Below, piece after piece: positions 7,621 to 17,611 of a DNA stretch of 64,000 nucleotides. The DNA comes from Dillenia suffruticosa (lineage: Eukaryota; Streptophyta; Magnoliopsida; Dilleniales; Dilleniaceae): assembly GCA_033439265.1 (NCBI GenBank), contig JAVTVX010000027.1, positions 11,981,001 through 12,045,000 on the forward strand, given 5' to 3'. Made by a program: the position numbers and the translations under genes. The notes under the pieces are model-generated. The model was not told where the DNA came from and searched no databases. It saw nothing but the letters and a program-made list of their open reading frames with translations. The stretch's first letter is position 1, and each line of letters opens with the position of its first letter.

Positions 7621-10600
7621 ATGGTATCAGAGCGGGCTAATATCCCTTCTTCCTCCGGCCTTGGAGATCCACCACCACAAATTAGCACTTCTATGTTCAC
7701 CTCCATTCTTTTGGATTCATCAAATTACAATGCTTGGCAAGACACCATCAAAAGGTCTTTAAACTTCTTCAATCTCGAAAATCATATATTTGAAGATCCA
7801 CTTGATGATGCTGAGCCTTCATTCAAAGCATGGAAGAAAAGAGATGATCAAGTGGTGGTTCTTCTACAAATGTCTCTTGACAAAACCCACAAAGCAATGG
7901 TCACTTGCATTCCAAATGCTAAGGCTTTGTGGGATCAAATGCACTCTTTATATGGCCAAGAAACAAACACGGGCAGAATCTTTGAGTTAAAAAAGAAGAT
8001 CTTCAAGGTTCAAAAAGGAGGTAAAACCCTACCTGAATACTTTGGGGAATATAGGGATTTATGGAATGAACTCAATCTTTTGAGGCCTCCTACTTCAAAT
8101 CTTAAAATTCTTCTTCAAAGAAATGATGAAGACATGACCTTTGGTCTTCTTATGGGTCTTGGAGAAGAGTATGCTCCTATTCGTCAAGAAATTCTAAGAA
8201 TGAAGATATTTCCTTCATTCCAAGAGGTGCAATTCATGGTGCAAAGAGCTGAAACAAGTATGAGGCTTGAGGATTCAACTAAACTCAAATCCGAAGCTCA
8301 AGCATTTAAATCTGTCCAGGAGGAGCACCCGGCCAACAAAGCTCAATATTTTGGCAAAAGAGACGTATGCACTCATTGCAAGAAACCAGGCCATAAAAGG
8401 GAGAAATGTTGGTTTCTCCATCCTGAATTACGGCCAAAGAACAGCAAAAGGGAGGTGGCTCAAACGGCAAATGCTCAGCATGTCTCCCAAGTTGCTGCTC
8501 TCGAAAATAAAATGGAAGAAATGCAAAAAGAGATGAGGAATCTTATTGGCCAGATTGCTTCACATTCTAGTAACCTTCTAAACTCATCTCATTTTGATTC
8601 ATGGCTTATTGATTCTGGTTGTGACAATCATATGGTCAAAGATAGAAACAAAATTAAGAAACTTATTCCTCTCTCTGACCATAAGATTGTCAAAGTGGCT
8701 AATGGTGAAAAATTAAAGGTTGATCATTTTGGAGAAGTTGAATTACTTGGCATGAAAACTAAAGCTTTATATGTGCCTAAGTTCAATTCTAACCTTCTGT
8801 CCATTGGAAAAATAACTAAAGAACAAAATTGTAAAGTCACTTTTGATCCTAATGAAGTTGTATTTCAGGACCTCAAAACGAATCACTTGATTGGCAAGGG
8901 GTCTAGGAGGCACAACCTATACTACTTGGATCAAGAAAATCAAGCTTTTGCTGCACAAAATCAAATGCATTCATTATGGCATGCTCGTTTGGGTCATCTT
9001 GGGAACTTAGCTTTGAAACGCCTATTTCCAAAACTAGAAGTAGAAGATAGGCATTGCAAAGCTTGTGTTTTAGGAAAGCAAACTAGGATGTACTATCCTC
9101 TTTCAAATACAATATATGAAAATGCTTTTGAACTTGTGCATTCTGATGTTTGGACTTCCCCCATAGTATCCCATAATGGATTTAAATACTTTGTTACCTT
9201 TATTGATCATAAAACTAGATATACTTGGGTTTACCTATTGGTAACTAAATCTGAGGTTTTTGAAGCCCTTAAGAGTTATTATAGATATGTGACCAAACAA
9301 TTCAATGCCAACATTAAAATCATTAGGTCTGATCATGGGGGAGAGTACATTAGTCATGCATTTGAAAACTTCCTAGAAGAAAAAGGGATTATTCACCAAA
9401 AGTCATGTGTTTACACTCCACAACAAAATGGAGTTGCCGAAAGGAAAAATAGGCATTTACTAGAAACGGCTAGGGCTATGATGTTCCATTCCAATATGCC
9501 TAAAAGGTTTTGGAGTGAGGCAATAAAAACCGCTGCCCATCTCATTAATCTTATGCCCACTCAAGTTTTAGGAGGAAAATCTCCATTGGAGCTTCTCTTA
9601 GGAAGAAAATCCAATATCTCCCATCTTAGAGTCTTTGGATGCTTATGCTATGTCCATGTACCGGAAAATTTCAGAAACAAGTTAGAGGAAAGGGGGAGAA
9701 AATGTGTGTTCTTAGGATACTCAACATTTGAAAAGGGGTATAAATGTTATGATCCACTAACCAAAAAACTATACACATCCAAGGATGTGATATTTGTAGA
9801 AAGAGAATTCTATTTTACAGGAAAGGAAGATCTAGATCAAGCTGGAGAAGGAGAAGCTCAAGATCTATGGAACATTATTCTTCCAACCATTAATCATCCA
9901 AATATTGAACAAGAACCAGCTCCGAATGTTCATGAAGATTCAGCTCAAGAAGATCCCTCGCTATCTCATTCTGATCAAGAAACCGTTCAAGAACAAGGGG
10001 GAGTTGATTCTGAGCAAGAGCTGGTCATTGATCAAGAAGAACAAATCATAGATGAACCACCTCCTCCTCTTCGTAGATCAACAAGACTTAGACTTCCTCC
10101 CTCCAATTGGATCAACAAAAGAGTTTTTTATAACTCCAAAGTAACTTCTTATCCCATTTCAAAATATTATTCAATTGCTAACACCTCTTGCAGCCATCAA
10201 AGATTTATTCGAAACATAGATCTACATGAAGAACCAAGAACCTTTGAAGAAGCAAAAAACCATCCTCAATGGGTGCACGCCATGAAGGATGAATTAGAAG
10301 CATTAGCCAAGAATGGAACATGGGAAATAACATCTCTACCAATAGGAAAGAAAGCCGTAGGGTGCAAATGGATCTACAAAATCAAGCACAAGAGTGATGG
10401 AAGTCTTGATAAATATAAAGCAAGATTAGTTGCCAAAGGTTTCACTCAAGCTTATGGGATAGACTACAAGGAGACATTTGCACCTGTAGCAAAGATGAAC
10501 ACCATTCGAGTACTTCTATCTCTTGCTGTCAATCATTCTTTGCCCTTATTCCAAATGGATGTTGCAAATGCTTTTCTTCAAGGAGACTTAGAAGAAGAGG

Positions 10601-11790
10601 TATATATGGAGGTTCCTCCGGGCTTCTCTCATCAAGACAACAAAGTTTGCAAGTTAAAAAAAGCCATCTATGGCCTCAAACAATCCCCTCGAGCTTGGTA
10701 TGCCAAACTTAGCTCTACTCTTCTTGATCATGATTTTAAGAAATGCAATAGTGATTCATCCCTCTTTGTTAAGAAACAAAATGGAAAAATCATTATAGTT
10801 TTAGTTTATGTAGATGATATAATCATAACCGGAAATGACGTAAATCTAATCAATCAAGTTAGAAAATTTCTCCAAACTAAGTTTGATATCAAAGACTTAG
10901 GGAAACTAAAGTACTTTCTAGGAATAGAACTTGCCTATTGTCCAAATGGGCTTGTTCTATCACAAAGAAAGTATGTGCTTGATCTTTTGCAGGAAACCGG
11001 GAAGTTAGGTGCAAAGCCTGCATGTAGTCCAATCAGCACTTCTGGTGGTCTTCAAGATGATGATGAAGAGTTTGAGGATGAACAAAGATATCAAAGGCTT
11101 GTAGGGAGATTAATCTATCTCACCATAACAAGACCCGATATCTCCTTTGCTGTGGGTCAAGTTAGCCAGCATATGCACAAGCCAAAAAGAAAGCATTGGA
11201 GAGCCTCTGAAAGAATTCTTCACTACTTGAAGGGCACACCCGGCATGGGAATTTGGATGAAGAAAAATTACAGCTCTCAAATCATAGGGTATTGTGATGC
11301 AGACTGGGCTGGAAATTCAGAAGATAGAAGATCAACCACGGGATATTGCATGTTCGTTGGAGGAAATTTAGTAGCTTGGAAAAGCAAAAAACAACATGTT
11401 GTATCAAGATCAAGTGCTGAAGCGGAATATAGAGCTATGGCAGCCGCAACAAGTGAGATAGTTTGGTTGAAAGCTCTAATTGAGGAGATAGGGTTCATAG
11501 TTTCAACTCCGATCCAACTCCATTGTGACAATCAATCAGCAATTCACATAGCCTCAAATCCGGTTTTTCATGAAAGAACAAAACATATTGAGGTAGATTG
11601 CCACTTTGTGAGGCAAAAGATTGAAGATAAGCTCATCTCACCAAGTTTCACAAGGAGTGATCATCAAGTAGCTGACATCTTCACCAAGCCGGGAACCGCA
11701 AAGCACATCCTCAAGAATATGGGCAAGTTGGGTGTCATAGACATATACACACCCAACTTGAGGGGGAGTGTTGAAATGAAGCATAATTAG
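7621..11790 (+). CDS. B1 copia Gag-Pol polyprotein, intact (1389 aa)
   Basis: A single frame from the LTR/primer-site junction ATG to a stop 20 bases inside the 3' LTR. Approximate domains: gag 1-240 (WQDTIKRSLNFF, DKTHKAM); CCHC knuckle CTHCKKPGHKREKC at about 250-263; protease LIDSGCDNHM at about 329-338; GAG-pre-integrase WHARLGHLG...HCKAC at about 452-480; integrase core with Asp in VHSDVWTSP (about 509), Asp in RSDHGGEY (about 572) and Glu in NGVAERKNR (about 608); acidic linker 730-830; RT 885-1130 with YVDDIIITG near 1063; RNase H with DADW near 1225, EAEYRAM near 1266 and HCDNQSAIH near 1300. All catalytic residues I can check are present. The protein would make particles, reverse-transcribe and integrate the element. 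Gag is probably released by the element's own protease, as there is no separate gag frame. Confidence 0.95.
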   Translation: MVSERANIPSSSGLGDPPPQISTSMFTSILLDSSNYNAWQDTIKRSLNFFNLENHIFEDPLDDAEPSFKAWKKRDDQVVVLLQMSLDKTHKAMVTCIPNAKALWDQMHSLYGQETNTGRIFELKKKIFKVQKGGKTLPEYFGEYRDLWNELNLLRPPTSNLKILLQRNDEDMTFGLLMGLGEEYAPIRQEILRMKIFPSFQEVQFMVQRAETSMRLEDSTKLKSEAQAFKSVQEEHPANKAQYFGKRDVCTHCKKPGHKREKCWFLHPELRPKNSKREVAQTANAQHVSQVAALENKMEEMQKEMRNLIGQIASHSSNLLNSSHFDSWLIDSGCDNHMVKDRNKIKKLIPLSDHKIVKVANGEKLKVDHFGEVELLGMKTKALYVPKFNSNLLSIGKITKEQNCKVTFDPNEVVFQDLKTNHLIGKGSRRHNLYYLDQENQAFAAQNQMHSLWHARLGHLGNLALKRLFPKLEVEDRHCKACVLGKQTRMYYPLSNTIYENAFELVHSDVWTSPIVSHNGFKYFVTFIDHKTRYTWVYLLVTKSEVFEALKSYYRYVTKQFNANIKIIRSDHGGEYISHAFENFLEEKGIIHQKSCVYTPQQNGVAERKNRHLLETARAMMFHSNMPKRFWSEAIKTAAHLINLMPTQVLGGKSPLELLLGRKSNISHLRVFGCLCYVHVPENFRNKLEERGRKCVFLGYSTFEKGYKCYDPLTKKLYTSKDVIFVEREFYFTGKEDLDQAGEGEAQDLWNIILPTINHPNIEQEPAPNVHEDSAQEDPSLSHSDQETVQEQGGVDSEQELVIDQEEQIIDEPPPPLRRSTRLRLPPSNWINKRVFYNSKVTSYPISKYYSIANTSCSHQRFIRNIDLHEEPRTFEEAKNHPQWVHAMKDELEALAKNGTWEITSLPIGKKAVGCKWIYKIKHKSDGSLDKYKARLVAKGFTQAYGIDYKETFAPVAKMNTIRVLLSLAVNHSLPLFQMDVANAFLQGDLEEEVYMEVPPGFSHQDNKVCKLKKAIYGLKQSPRAWYAKLSSTLLDHDFKKCNSDSSLFVKKQNGKIIIVLVYVDDIIITGNDVNLINQVRKFLQTKFDIKDLGKLKYFLGIELAYCPNGLVLSQRKYVLDLLQETGKLGAKPACSPISTSGGLQDDDEEFEDEQRYQRLVGRLIYLTITRPDISFAVGQVSQHMHKPKRKHWRASERILHYLKGTPGMGIWMKKNYSSQIIGYCDADWAGNSEDRRSTTGYCMFVGGNLVAWKSKKQHVVSRSSAEAEYRAMAAATSEIVWLKALIEEIGFIVSTPIQLHCDNQSAIHIASNPVFHERTKHIEVDCHFVRQKIEDKLISPSFTRSDHQVADIFTKPGTAKHILKNMGKLGVIDIYTPNLRGSVEMKHN
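7622..7633 (+). other. B1 primer binding site (initiator tRNA-Met)
   Basis: tggtatcagagc directly follows the LTR, complementary to the 3' end of plant initiator tRNA-Met as in most plant copia elements. It also codes for residues 1-4 of Gag (MVSE, using the A at 7621). Confidence 0.9.
11760..11768 (+). other. B1 polypurine tract
   Basis: gagggggag immediately 5' of the 3' LTR, the plus-strand DNA primer. It overlaps the reading frame (NLRGSVE), as in all sister copies. Confidence 0.9.
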
Positions 11791-12211
11791 GCTTCATAGC
11801 TAGTTGTTGCTAGGATCAAGTGTAAAAACCTAATTCAATAGGTATTTTCAATAGGTCAGGCCCGCGGGTTTCGGGCTGGGCCCTTCGGGCCCAGCCCGAG
11901 CCAGCAAATGGGGCCCCAAATGGGCCCCCAGCAGGCTGGGAATCTAGCCGTTGGAGGTCCCAACGGCTAGTTCCCATTCTAGCCGTTGGAGGTCCAACGG
12001 CTAGTAGAGAAGGAGAGGGCTTTATGCCCTCTCCACTCTCTCTTTTCTCTTAAAATTTCTCCTCTCTCCATCCTCTATAAATAGGGCAGCATGTTGCCCT
12101 CTCAAAGTATGAAAAAATGCCTTCAACCACTTGTATAATTTCCTTGAAATATCAACAAAATCTTTGAAATCCTTTTTATTACTCATTGCTTGCTTCCGTA
12201 GAAATTCAACA
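11769..12211 (+). repeat. B1 3' LTR
   Basis: 443 bp. I found no difference from the 5' LTR when reading both line by line. It carries the same hairpins (11871-11899, 11944-12004) and TATA box (12076-12083). It is followed by the TSD cctcc. Confidence 0.95.
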
Positions 12212-12216
12212 CCTCC

Positions 12217-13501
12217 TAGACCCCTTGCCAATCAAGTGATTCGTTTTGAGATCCTGAAAGATAACTTGGTTAGGATCAAAAGTGGCTTTGCAATTATGGT
12301 CTTTGGTAATTTTGCTAATGGACATGAGGTTAGAGTTGAATTTTGGTACATATAACGCTTTAGTTTTCTTTCCTAGGAGTTCAACTTCACCTAGATGATC
12401 AACTTTTAGTTTTTGACCATTAGCAACCTTGACAATCTTATAACTAGATAGAGGAATGAATTTCCTAACTTTGTTTTTATCTTTTACCATGTGATTGTCA
12501 CAGCCCGAATCAATCAACCATTTATTTAAATGAGATGAGTTCAAGTTGTTACCGGAGTGAAGGGCAACTTGGCTAAGGAGCTTTTTCATCTCTTTTTGCA
12601 TCTCCTCCATCTTGGATTCGAGTGCAGCCACTTGGGAGACTTGTTGAGCATGAGCTGGTTGTTCCACCTCCTTCTTGTTGTTCTTTGGGCGCAAATTAGG
12701 GTGGAGAAACCAGCACCTTTCCCTTTTGTGGCCGGGCTTCTTGCAATTTGTGCAAACATCCTTTTTAAAGAAATTTTGAGCTTTGTTGACCATGTGATCA
12801 TCTTGAACAGCCTTGAAGGCTTGGGCTTCGGATTTGAGCTTGGTAGACTCCTCTAGCCTCATGCTAGTCTCGGCCCTTTGAATCATAAATTGAACTTCTT
12901 GGAATGAAGGGAAAATCTTCATTCTAAGGATTTCTTGACGAATTGGAGCATATTCATCTCCAAGACCCATAAGAAGACCAAAGGTCATGTCTTCATCATT
13001 TCTTTGAAGAATGGTCTTGAGATTAGAAGTTGGAGGCATAAGAATATTAAGCTCATTCCAAAGATCCCTATATTCCCCAAAGTATTCGGGAAGAGTTTCA
13101 CCTCCTTTTTGAATCTTCAAGATTTTTCTTTTGAGCTCAAAGATTCGTCCGGTGTTGGTCTCTTGCCCATATAGAGCATGCATTTGATCCCACAAAGCCC
13201 TTGCATTTGGAATACAAGTAGCCATTGCTTTGTGGGTTTTGTCAAGAGACATTTGAAGTAGCACCACCACTTGATCATCTTGCTTCTTCCATGATTTGAC
13301 TGTAGGGTTGGCATCATCTAAGGGATCCTCCAATATGTGATTTTCAAGATTGAAGAAGTTCAAGGATCTCTTGATGGTGTCTTGCCAAGCATTGTAATTT
13401 GATGAATCTAAGAGAATGGAAGTAAACATGGAAGTACTAATTTGTGGTGGAGGATTACCAACACCGGAAGATGAAGGTATCGAAGATGGCTCTGATACCA
13501 T
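12217..13501 (-). CDS. A3 gag-protease fragment (right piece, split by B1)
   Basis: Minus-strand frame starting at the LTR/primer-site ATG (MVSEPSS) at 13501. It codes for gag, CCHC CTNCKKPGHKRERC, protease LIDSGCDNHMV and the start of the GAG-pre-integrase region, up to the B1 insertion. It has no internal stop and is nearly identical to A2 (small changes, e.g. VKSWKK for FKSWKK). The reading would resume at 7178 but is broken by B1, and the pol half is lost, so no full product is possible. Confidence 0.88.
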
Positions 13502-13904
13502 GATGAAATTTAAATATAGCAAGCTAAGAATGAATAAAGAAACTTCAAGAATTTAATTGAGAATTCAAAGAGAGTTTACATGCAATGAAGGCATGTTTTT
13601 CATACCTTCCAAAGAAACATATAAGCCCTATTTATAGAGAACAAGAAGAGGGGCAAGGAGATAAGAAAAGAGAGAGAGGAGAGGGCATTGTGCCCTCTCC
13701 AATTATGGCCGTTGGGGACAGCCCCAACGGCTGTTTTAGACTTTTAGACTTATTAAAACTTAGTAAAGGGACAGCCCCATTTAGGGCCCAACTTAGAAAC
13801 CTTAAAGGGATTACAATGAGAATGAAAAATCTACACAAATTAAAACTATACATTTAGACTTCATTCCCTTAGGACATAAACCCTAATTGTCCTTTATTTC
13901 AACA
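13501..13904 (-). repeat. A3 5' LTR with internal deletion
   Basis: 404 bp against 489 bp in A2. The inner end is mutated (tgatgaaat where tgttgaaat is expected on +). The GC hairpin and most AACGG motifs (corresponding to about 6585-6690 of A2) are replaced by about 40 bp of unrelated AT-rich filler near 13733-13775. The outer end at 13904 abuts C1 gag sequence, giving cattc as the presumed right TSD; the left one is lost. Confidence 0.85.
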
Positions 13905-15178
13905 CATTCTTCAAAGGAATGATGAAGATATGACCATTGGTCTACTCATGGGTCTTGGAGATGAATATGCTCCAATTCGTCAAGAGATTCTTCGAATGAA
14001 GGTTTTTCCTTCATTTCAAGAAGTCTAATTCATGGTGCAAAGAACAGAGACTAGCAGGCTTGAAGAATCTACCAAGCTTAAATCCGACTCTCAAGCCTTC
14101 CAAGCTGTCCACGAAGAGCATCCGGCCAACAACACTCAAAACTTTGCAAAAAGAGACATTTGCCCACATTGCAAGAAGTCCGGCCAGAAGAAAGAAAAAT
14201 GCTGGTTCCTACACCCACATTTGAGGCCAAAATATACTAGGAAAAATCCAGAATCATCTTCAAATGCTCAACAAGTGTCTCAAGTGGCAGCACTCGAATC
14301 CAAGATGGAGGAGATGCATAAGGAATTCAAACGACTTGTTGGGCAGATTAGTCACCATTCTGGTAATTCCTTATCTTCATCTATTTCCAATTCTTGCCTC
14401 ATAGATTCCGGATGTCACGATCATATGGTAAAAGATAAAAACAAAATCAACAAGTTTATTCCCTTGACCAATCATAAATTAGTTAAAGTAGCTAATGGTC
14501 ATAAGTTAAAAGTTGATCACTTAGGAGAAATTGAACTATTTGGGAGAAAGACTAAAGCTTTATGTGTTCCAAAGTTCAATTCAAACTTACTTTCTATTAG
14601 CAAGATAACCAAAGAGCAAGATTGCAAAGCTATTTTTGATCCTAACCAAGTAATATTTTAGGATCGCAAAACGAATAATTTGATTGGCAAGGGAACTAGG
14701 AGGAACAACCTCTATTACTTGGATCAAGAGAACCAAGCTTTTGCTGTCCGAAACATATCCTTCTCTTTATGGCATGAACATCTAGGGCATCTAGGAAACC
14801 TAGCTTTGAAACGCCTATTTCCGAATAGTAAACTAGAAGATAGGCATTGCAAACCTTGTGTACTTGAAAACAAACCAAAGTGTATTATCCCATTTCTGAA
14901 ACAATATATAAAGAGGCTTTTGAATTAGTTCATTCGGATGTTTGGACCTCTTCTTTAGTCTCCCATAATGGTTTTAGATACTTTGTAACATTCATAGATC
15001 ACAAAACTAGATACACTTAGGTTTATCTCCTAGTTAACAAATATGAAGTATTTGAGGCATTCAAGAGCTACTATAGATACATAACAAAGCAATTTAATGC
15101 TAACCTAAAGATGTTTAGGTCAGATCATGCAGGGGAGTTCACTAGCCTTGAGTTTGAAAATTTTCTAGAGGAAAAAGG
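13905..15178 (+). pseudogene. C1 gag-protease-integrase fragment
   Basis: Begins mid-gag (ILQRNDEDM). Damage seen: TAA near 14027 (EV*FMVQR), CCHC histidine lost (CPHCKKSGQKKEKC where C2 has SGHKKEKC), protease active-site context changed (IDSGCHDHM), TAG near 14659-14661, a 1-nt loss near 14870 (cttgaaaac for cttggaaaac), and TGG to TAG near 15016-15018. It ends in the integrase core (RSDHAGEF) at solo LTR D. Clearly non-functional. Confidence 0.88.
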
Positions 15179-15535
15179 TGTAGAAATTCAAAGTAAGAAG
15201 AACAAACTAAAATTTAGAACTTCATTGAATTTGAGAGCAATTCTTGTACATAATAAGAGAACTTTTTCATAGTTTACAAGGGGAGGTCAATCCCTATTTA
15301 TAGAGAAAAGGAGAGGAGAAAGCATGGGAGAATGGAAGAGTAGAGAGAGCATAATGCTCTCTCCTCTAGCTAGCCGTTGGAGGCTTCCAACGGCTAGTTT
15401 AAGAACTGGCTGTTGGGGCCTCCAACGGCTAGCTCTTGCCTCTATGCTTAGGTTTCCTTTAGGCCTCAAATAAGTAAGGAAAAATACAATCAATTTAGGG
15501 TTAATTGAGTACCCTAAGTGTTCTTCATTTCAACA
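15179..15535 (-). repeat. D: solo LTR of a separate copia-like family
   Basis: 357 bp bounded by TG (15179) and CA (15535), with a 5-bp TSD aaagg at 15174-15178 and 15536-15540. Removing it and one TSD restores the C integrase reading gaaaaagggatcattc. The minus-strand orientation is shown by the end tgttgaaatgaag and the reversed TATA box (tatttata near 15295). It contains three TCCAACGGCTA-type motifs between 15370 and 15434. No internal region of this family occurs in the window; a solo LTR results from recombination between two LTRs. Confidence 0.9.
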
Positions 15536-15540
15536 AAAGG

Positions 15541-16836
15541 GATCATTCATCAAAAGTCTTGTGTGTACACTCCTCAACAAAATGGAATAGCTGAGAGAAA
15601 GAATAGGCATCTCTTGGAGACAGCTAGATCTATGATGTTTCAGTCAAACTTACCTAAGGAATATTGGAATGAGGCCATTAAGACCGCTACTCACCTTATA
15701 AACCTCATACCATCCCAAATCCTAGGAGGAAAGTCACCCCTAGAACTACTCCTCGGAAAGAGACCTAGCATTGATCATTTAAGAGTTTTTGGTTGTGTTT
15801 GCTATGTCCACATTTCTAGTCATCTTAGGAGCAAACTAGATGCCAAGGGAAGAAAATGCATCTTTCTAGAATATTCCTTTTTTGAAAAAGGCTATAAATG
15901 TTATGATCCTTTAACCAAGAAACTATACACATCCAAGGATGTGATATTTGTGAAAAATGAGCCTTATTTTGCAGGTCAAAGAAGAGAAGATCAAACCAAA
16001 GAAAACTACCAGCAAGAACAATGGAATGTAATTCTGCCAAAAATCAATGAAGTTCCTGCAGAAAGCAATGAAGAAACTCACCAAAATGATCCAACTCAAG
16101 GGAACCCATCACCCTCTCATTCAGATCATGAAATAGAAGAAGATCAAGAGGAAGGACACTCAAACTCAGGGGGAGCTCTTGATACAACCGAAGAGCATGA
16201 GGAGCAGTCTATGGATAAACCCCCTCCTCCTCTTCGAAGATCTACAAGACTTAGACTTCCTCCCTCGGAATGGATCAATAGAAGGGTCTATTTTAACTCC
16301 AAGGTGACTACTCATTTAATTTCTCAATACTACTCAATATCTAACATGTCTTGCAGTCACCAAAGATTTATCAAGAACATAGACCTTCACCAAAAGCCCA
16401 AAACATTTGAAGAGGCAAAGGATCAACCTCATTGGGTTCAAGCAATGAAGAATGAGTTGGATGCTTTGGCTAAAAATAACACTTGGGAAGTGACCTCTCT
16501 ACCAAAGGGAAAAAGAGCTGTGGGATACAAATGGATATTCAAGATCAAACACAAGAGTGATGGAAGCATAGATAGATTCAAGGCAAGATTGGTGGCCAAG
16601 GGCTTCACTCAATCATATGGCATAGACTATAAGGAAACGTTTGCACCCGTGGCCAAGATGAACACCATCCATGTCCTTCTCTCTCTTCCTATAAATCACT
16701 CATGGCTATTATTTCAAATGGATATTGCAAATGCCTTTTTACAAGGAGATTTGGAAGAAGAGATGTACATGGAAGTGCCCCCTGGTTTCTCCCATCGTGA
16801 CAACAAAGTTTGCAAACTAAAGAAGGCAATATATGG
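15541..16836 (+). pseudogene. C1 integrase-RT fragment
   Basis: Continues C1 after solo LTR D: GIIHQKSCVYTPQQNGIAERKNR (the integrase Glu region), integrase C-terminus, acidic linker, LRRSTRLRLPPSEW, and the RT N-terminus to KKAIYG, where gypsy G is inserted. The frame itself is open here and runs on into the gypsy LTR to 17041, but that fused tail is an accident of insertion. One difference from sister copies is GYKWIFK for GCKWIFK. Confidence 0.87.
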
Positions 16837-17611
16837 TGATGAGATCATCAAGATTGCAAGGAATTCACGAAATCTAACTCAAGTCCCAGTTGGGCCGATG
16901 ACAAAGACCCGAGTTAAAAGATTCAATGAAGCACTGAATAACTTAATTCAGGGGGCTCTACAACAAGAAATTGGAGTCCAAATAAATAAAGAACCAAAAG
17001 AGGCCTTAATTATACTTATACAAGCCCAGTTGGAAGAATAAAATGGCCCAAAACTACCCAAGACCAAGGGAGGACGAAAATAAAGAAAAAAATAGCAGCA
17101 AGACTTGGTCAAAATAGTTTGATTTATTTAGTTTCCCAATTTTAATTTTTGTAACTTATATTTAGTTTCCTAATTCTTTATTATTTAGGGAGTTACTAAA
17201 TTTTTTGTTGCCAATTATGTTTTTAGCTTTAAGCTATAAATAGGCCATTATACATTATGTAAAGACAACAAACTTTTGAGAGAATTAATAAAATTGTGAG
17301 AATTCTTCACACAGCTCTTATTCTTTTGAGAACTTGAACTTATTCAAGATATGAGTCTTGTTTAGTTCTTTGACTTATCAATCTAGGTTTCGAACCATCT
17401 AGATTGTGGCGTCATTCATTCCATCTTTATACCAAAGTTCTTGATCTAGTGAGAAACGGGTCTAAGGTCATATACTTTAGGTTCTTCCTCCTTTAGGGCA
17501 AGGGTTGAGGTCTTTAATTCCACCGGTTCAAATAATTTGTTGGAACGATTTTTGGGTTAAATTAACTTGTTCGTGGGTTCTAGGGTTTTTATACCCAACG
17601 GGTTCACATCA
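16837..17611 (+). repeat. G 5' LTR
   Basis: 775 bp, tgatgagatcat...ttcacatca, with TATA box tataaata at 17235-17242. It is followed by a tRNA-Met-type primer site (gttgatatcagagcc, slightly diverged). It has one copy of the 77-bp segment that is duplicated in the 3' LTR. Confidence 0.9.

Larger units (their letters stand above)
7179..7621 (+). repeat. B1 5' LTR
   Basis: 443 bp, TGTTGAAATG...ATTCAACA. U3 holds a perfect GC-rich hairpin (7281-7309) and two CCGTTGG/CCAACGG hairpins (7354-7380, 7389-7414). The TATA box is at 7486-7493, about 130 bp before the LTR end, which implies a short transcript leader. The last base (7621) is also the A of the gag start codon. Confidence 0.95.
7179..12211 (+). 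mobile_element. B1: intact full-length Ty1/copia element
   Basis: 5033 bp: 443-bp LTRs at both ends, primer binding site, one uninterrupted 1389-codon polyprotein gene, polypurine tract 11760-11768. It is flanked by the 5-bp TSD cctcc (7174-7178 and 12212-12216), and the empty site is preserved in A2 as gttcctcctagacc. It is inserted in the integrase/protease region of A3, opposite orientation. The two LTRs look identical base for base by eye, so the insertion is very recent. It is the best candidate for an autonomous element in the window. Confidence 0.95.

Noticed and set aside
16837..17041. Fusion of C1 RT with a novel C-terminal tail
   Set aside because: The tail is simply the G 5' LTR read through; the TSD tatgg proves insertion.
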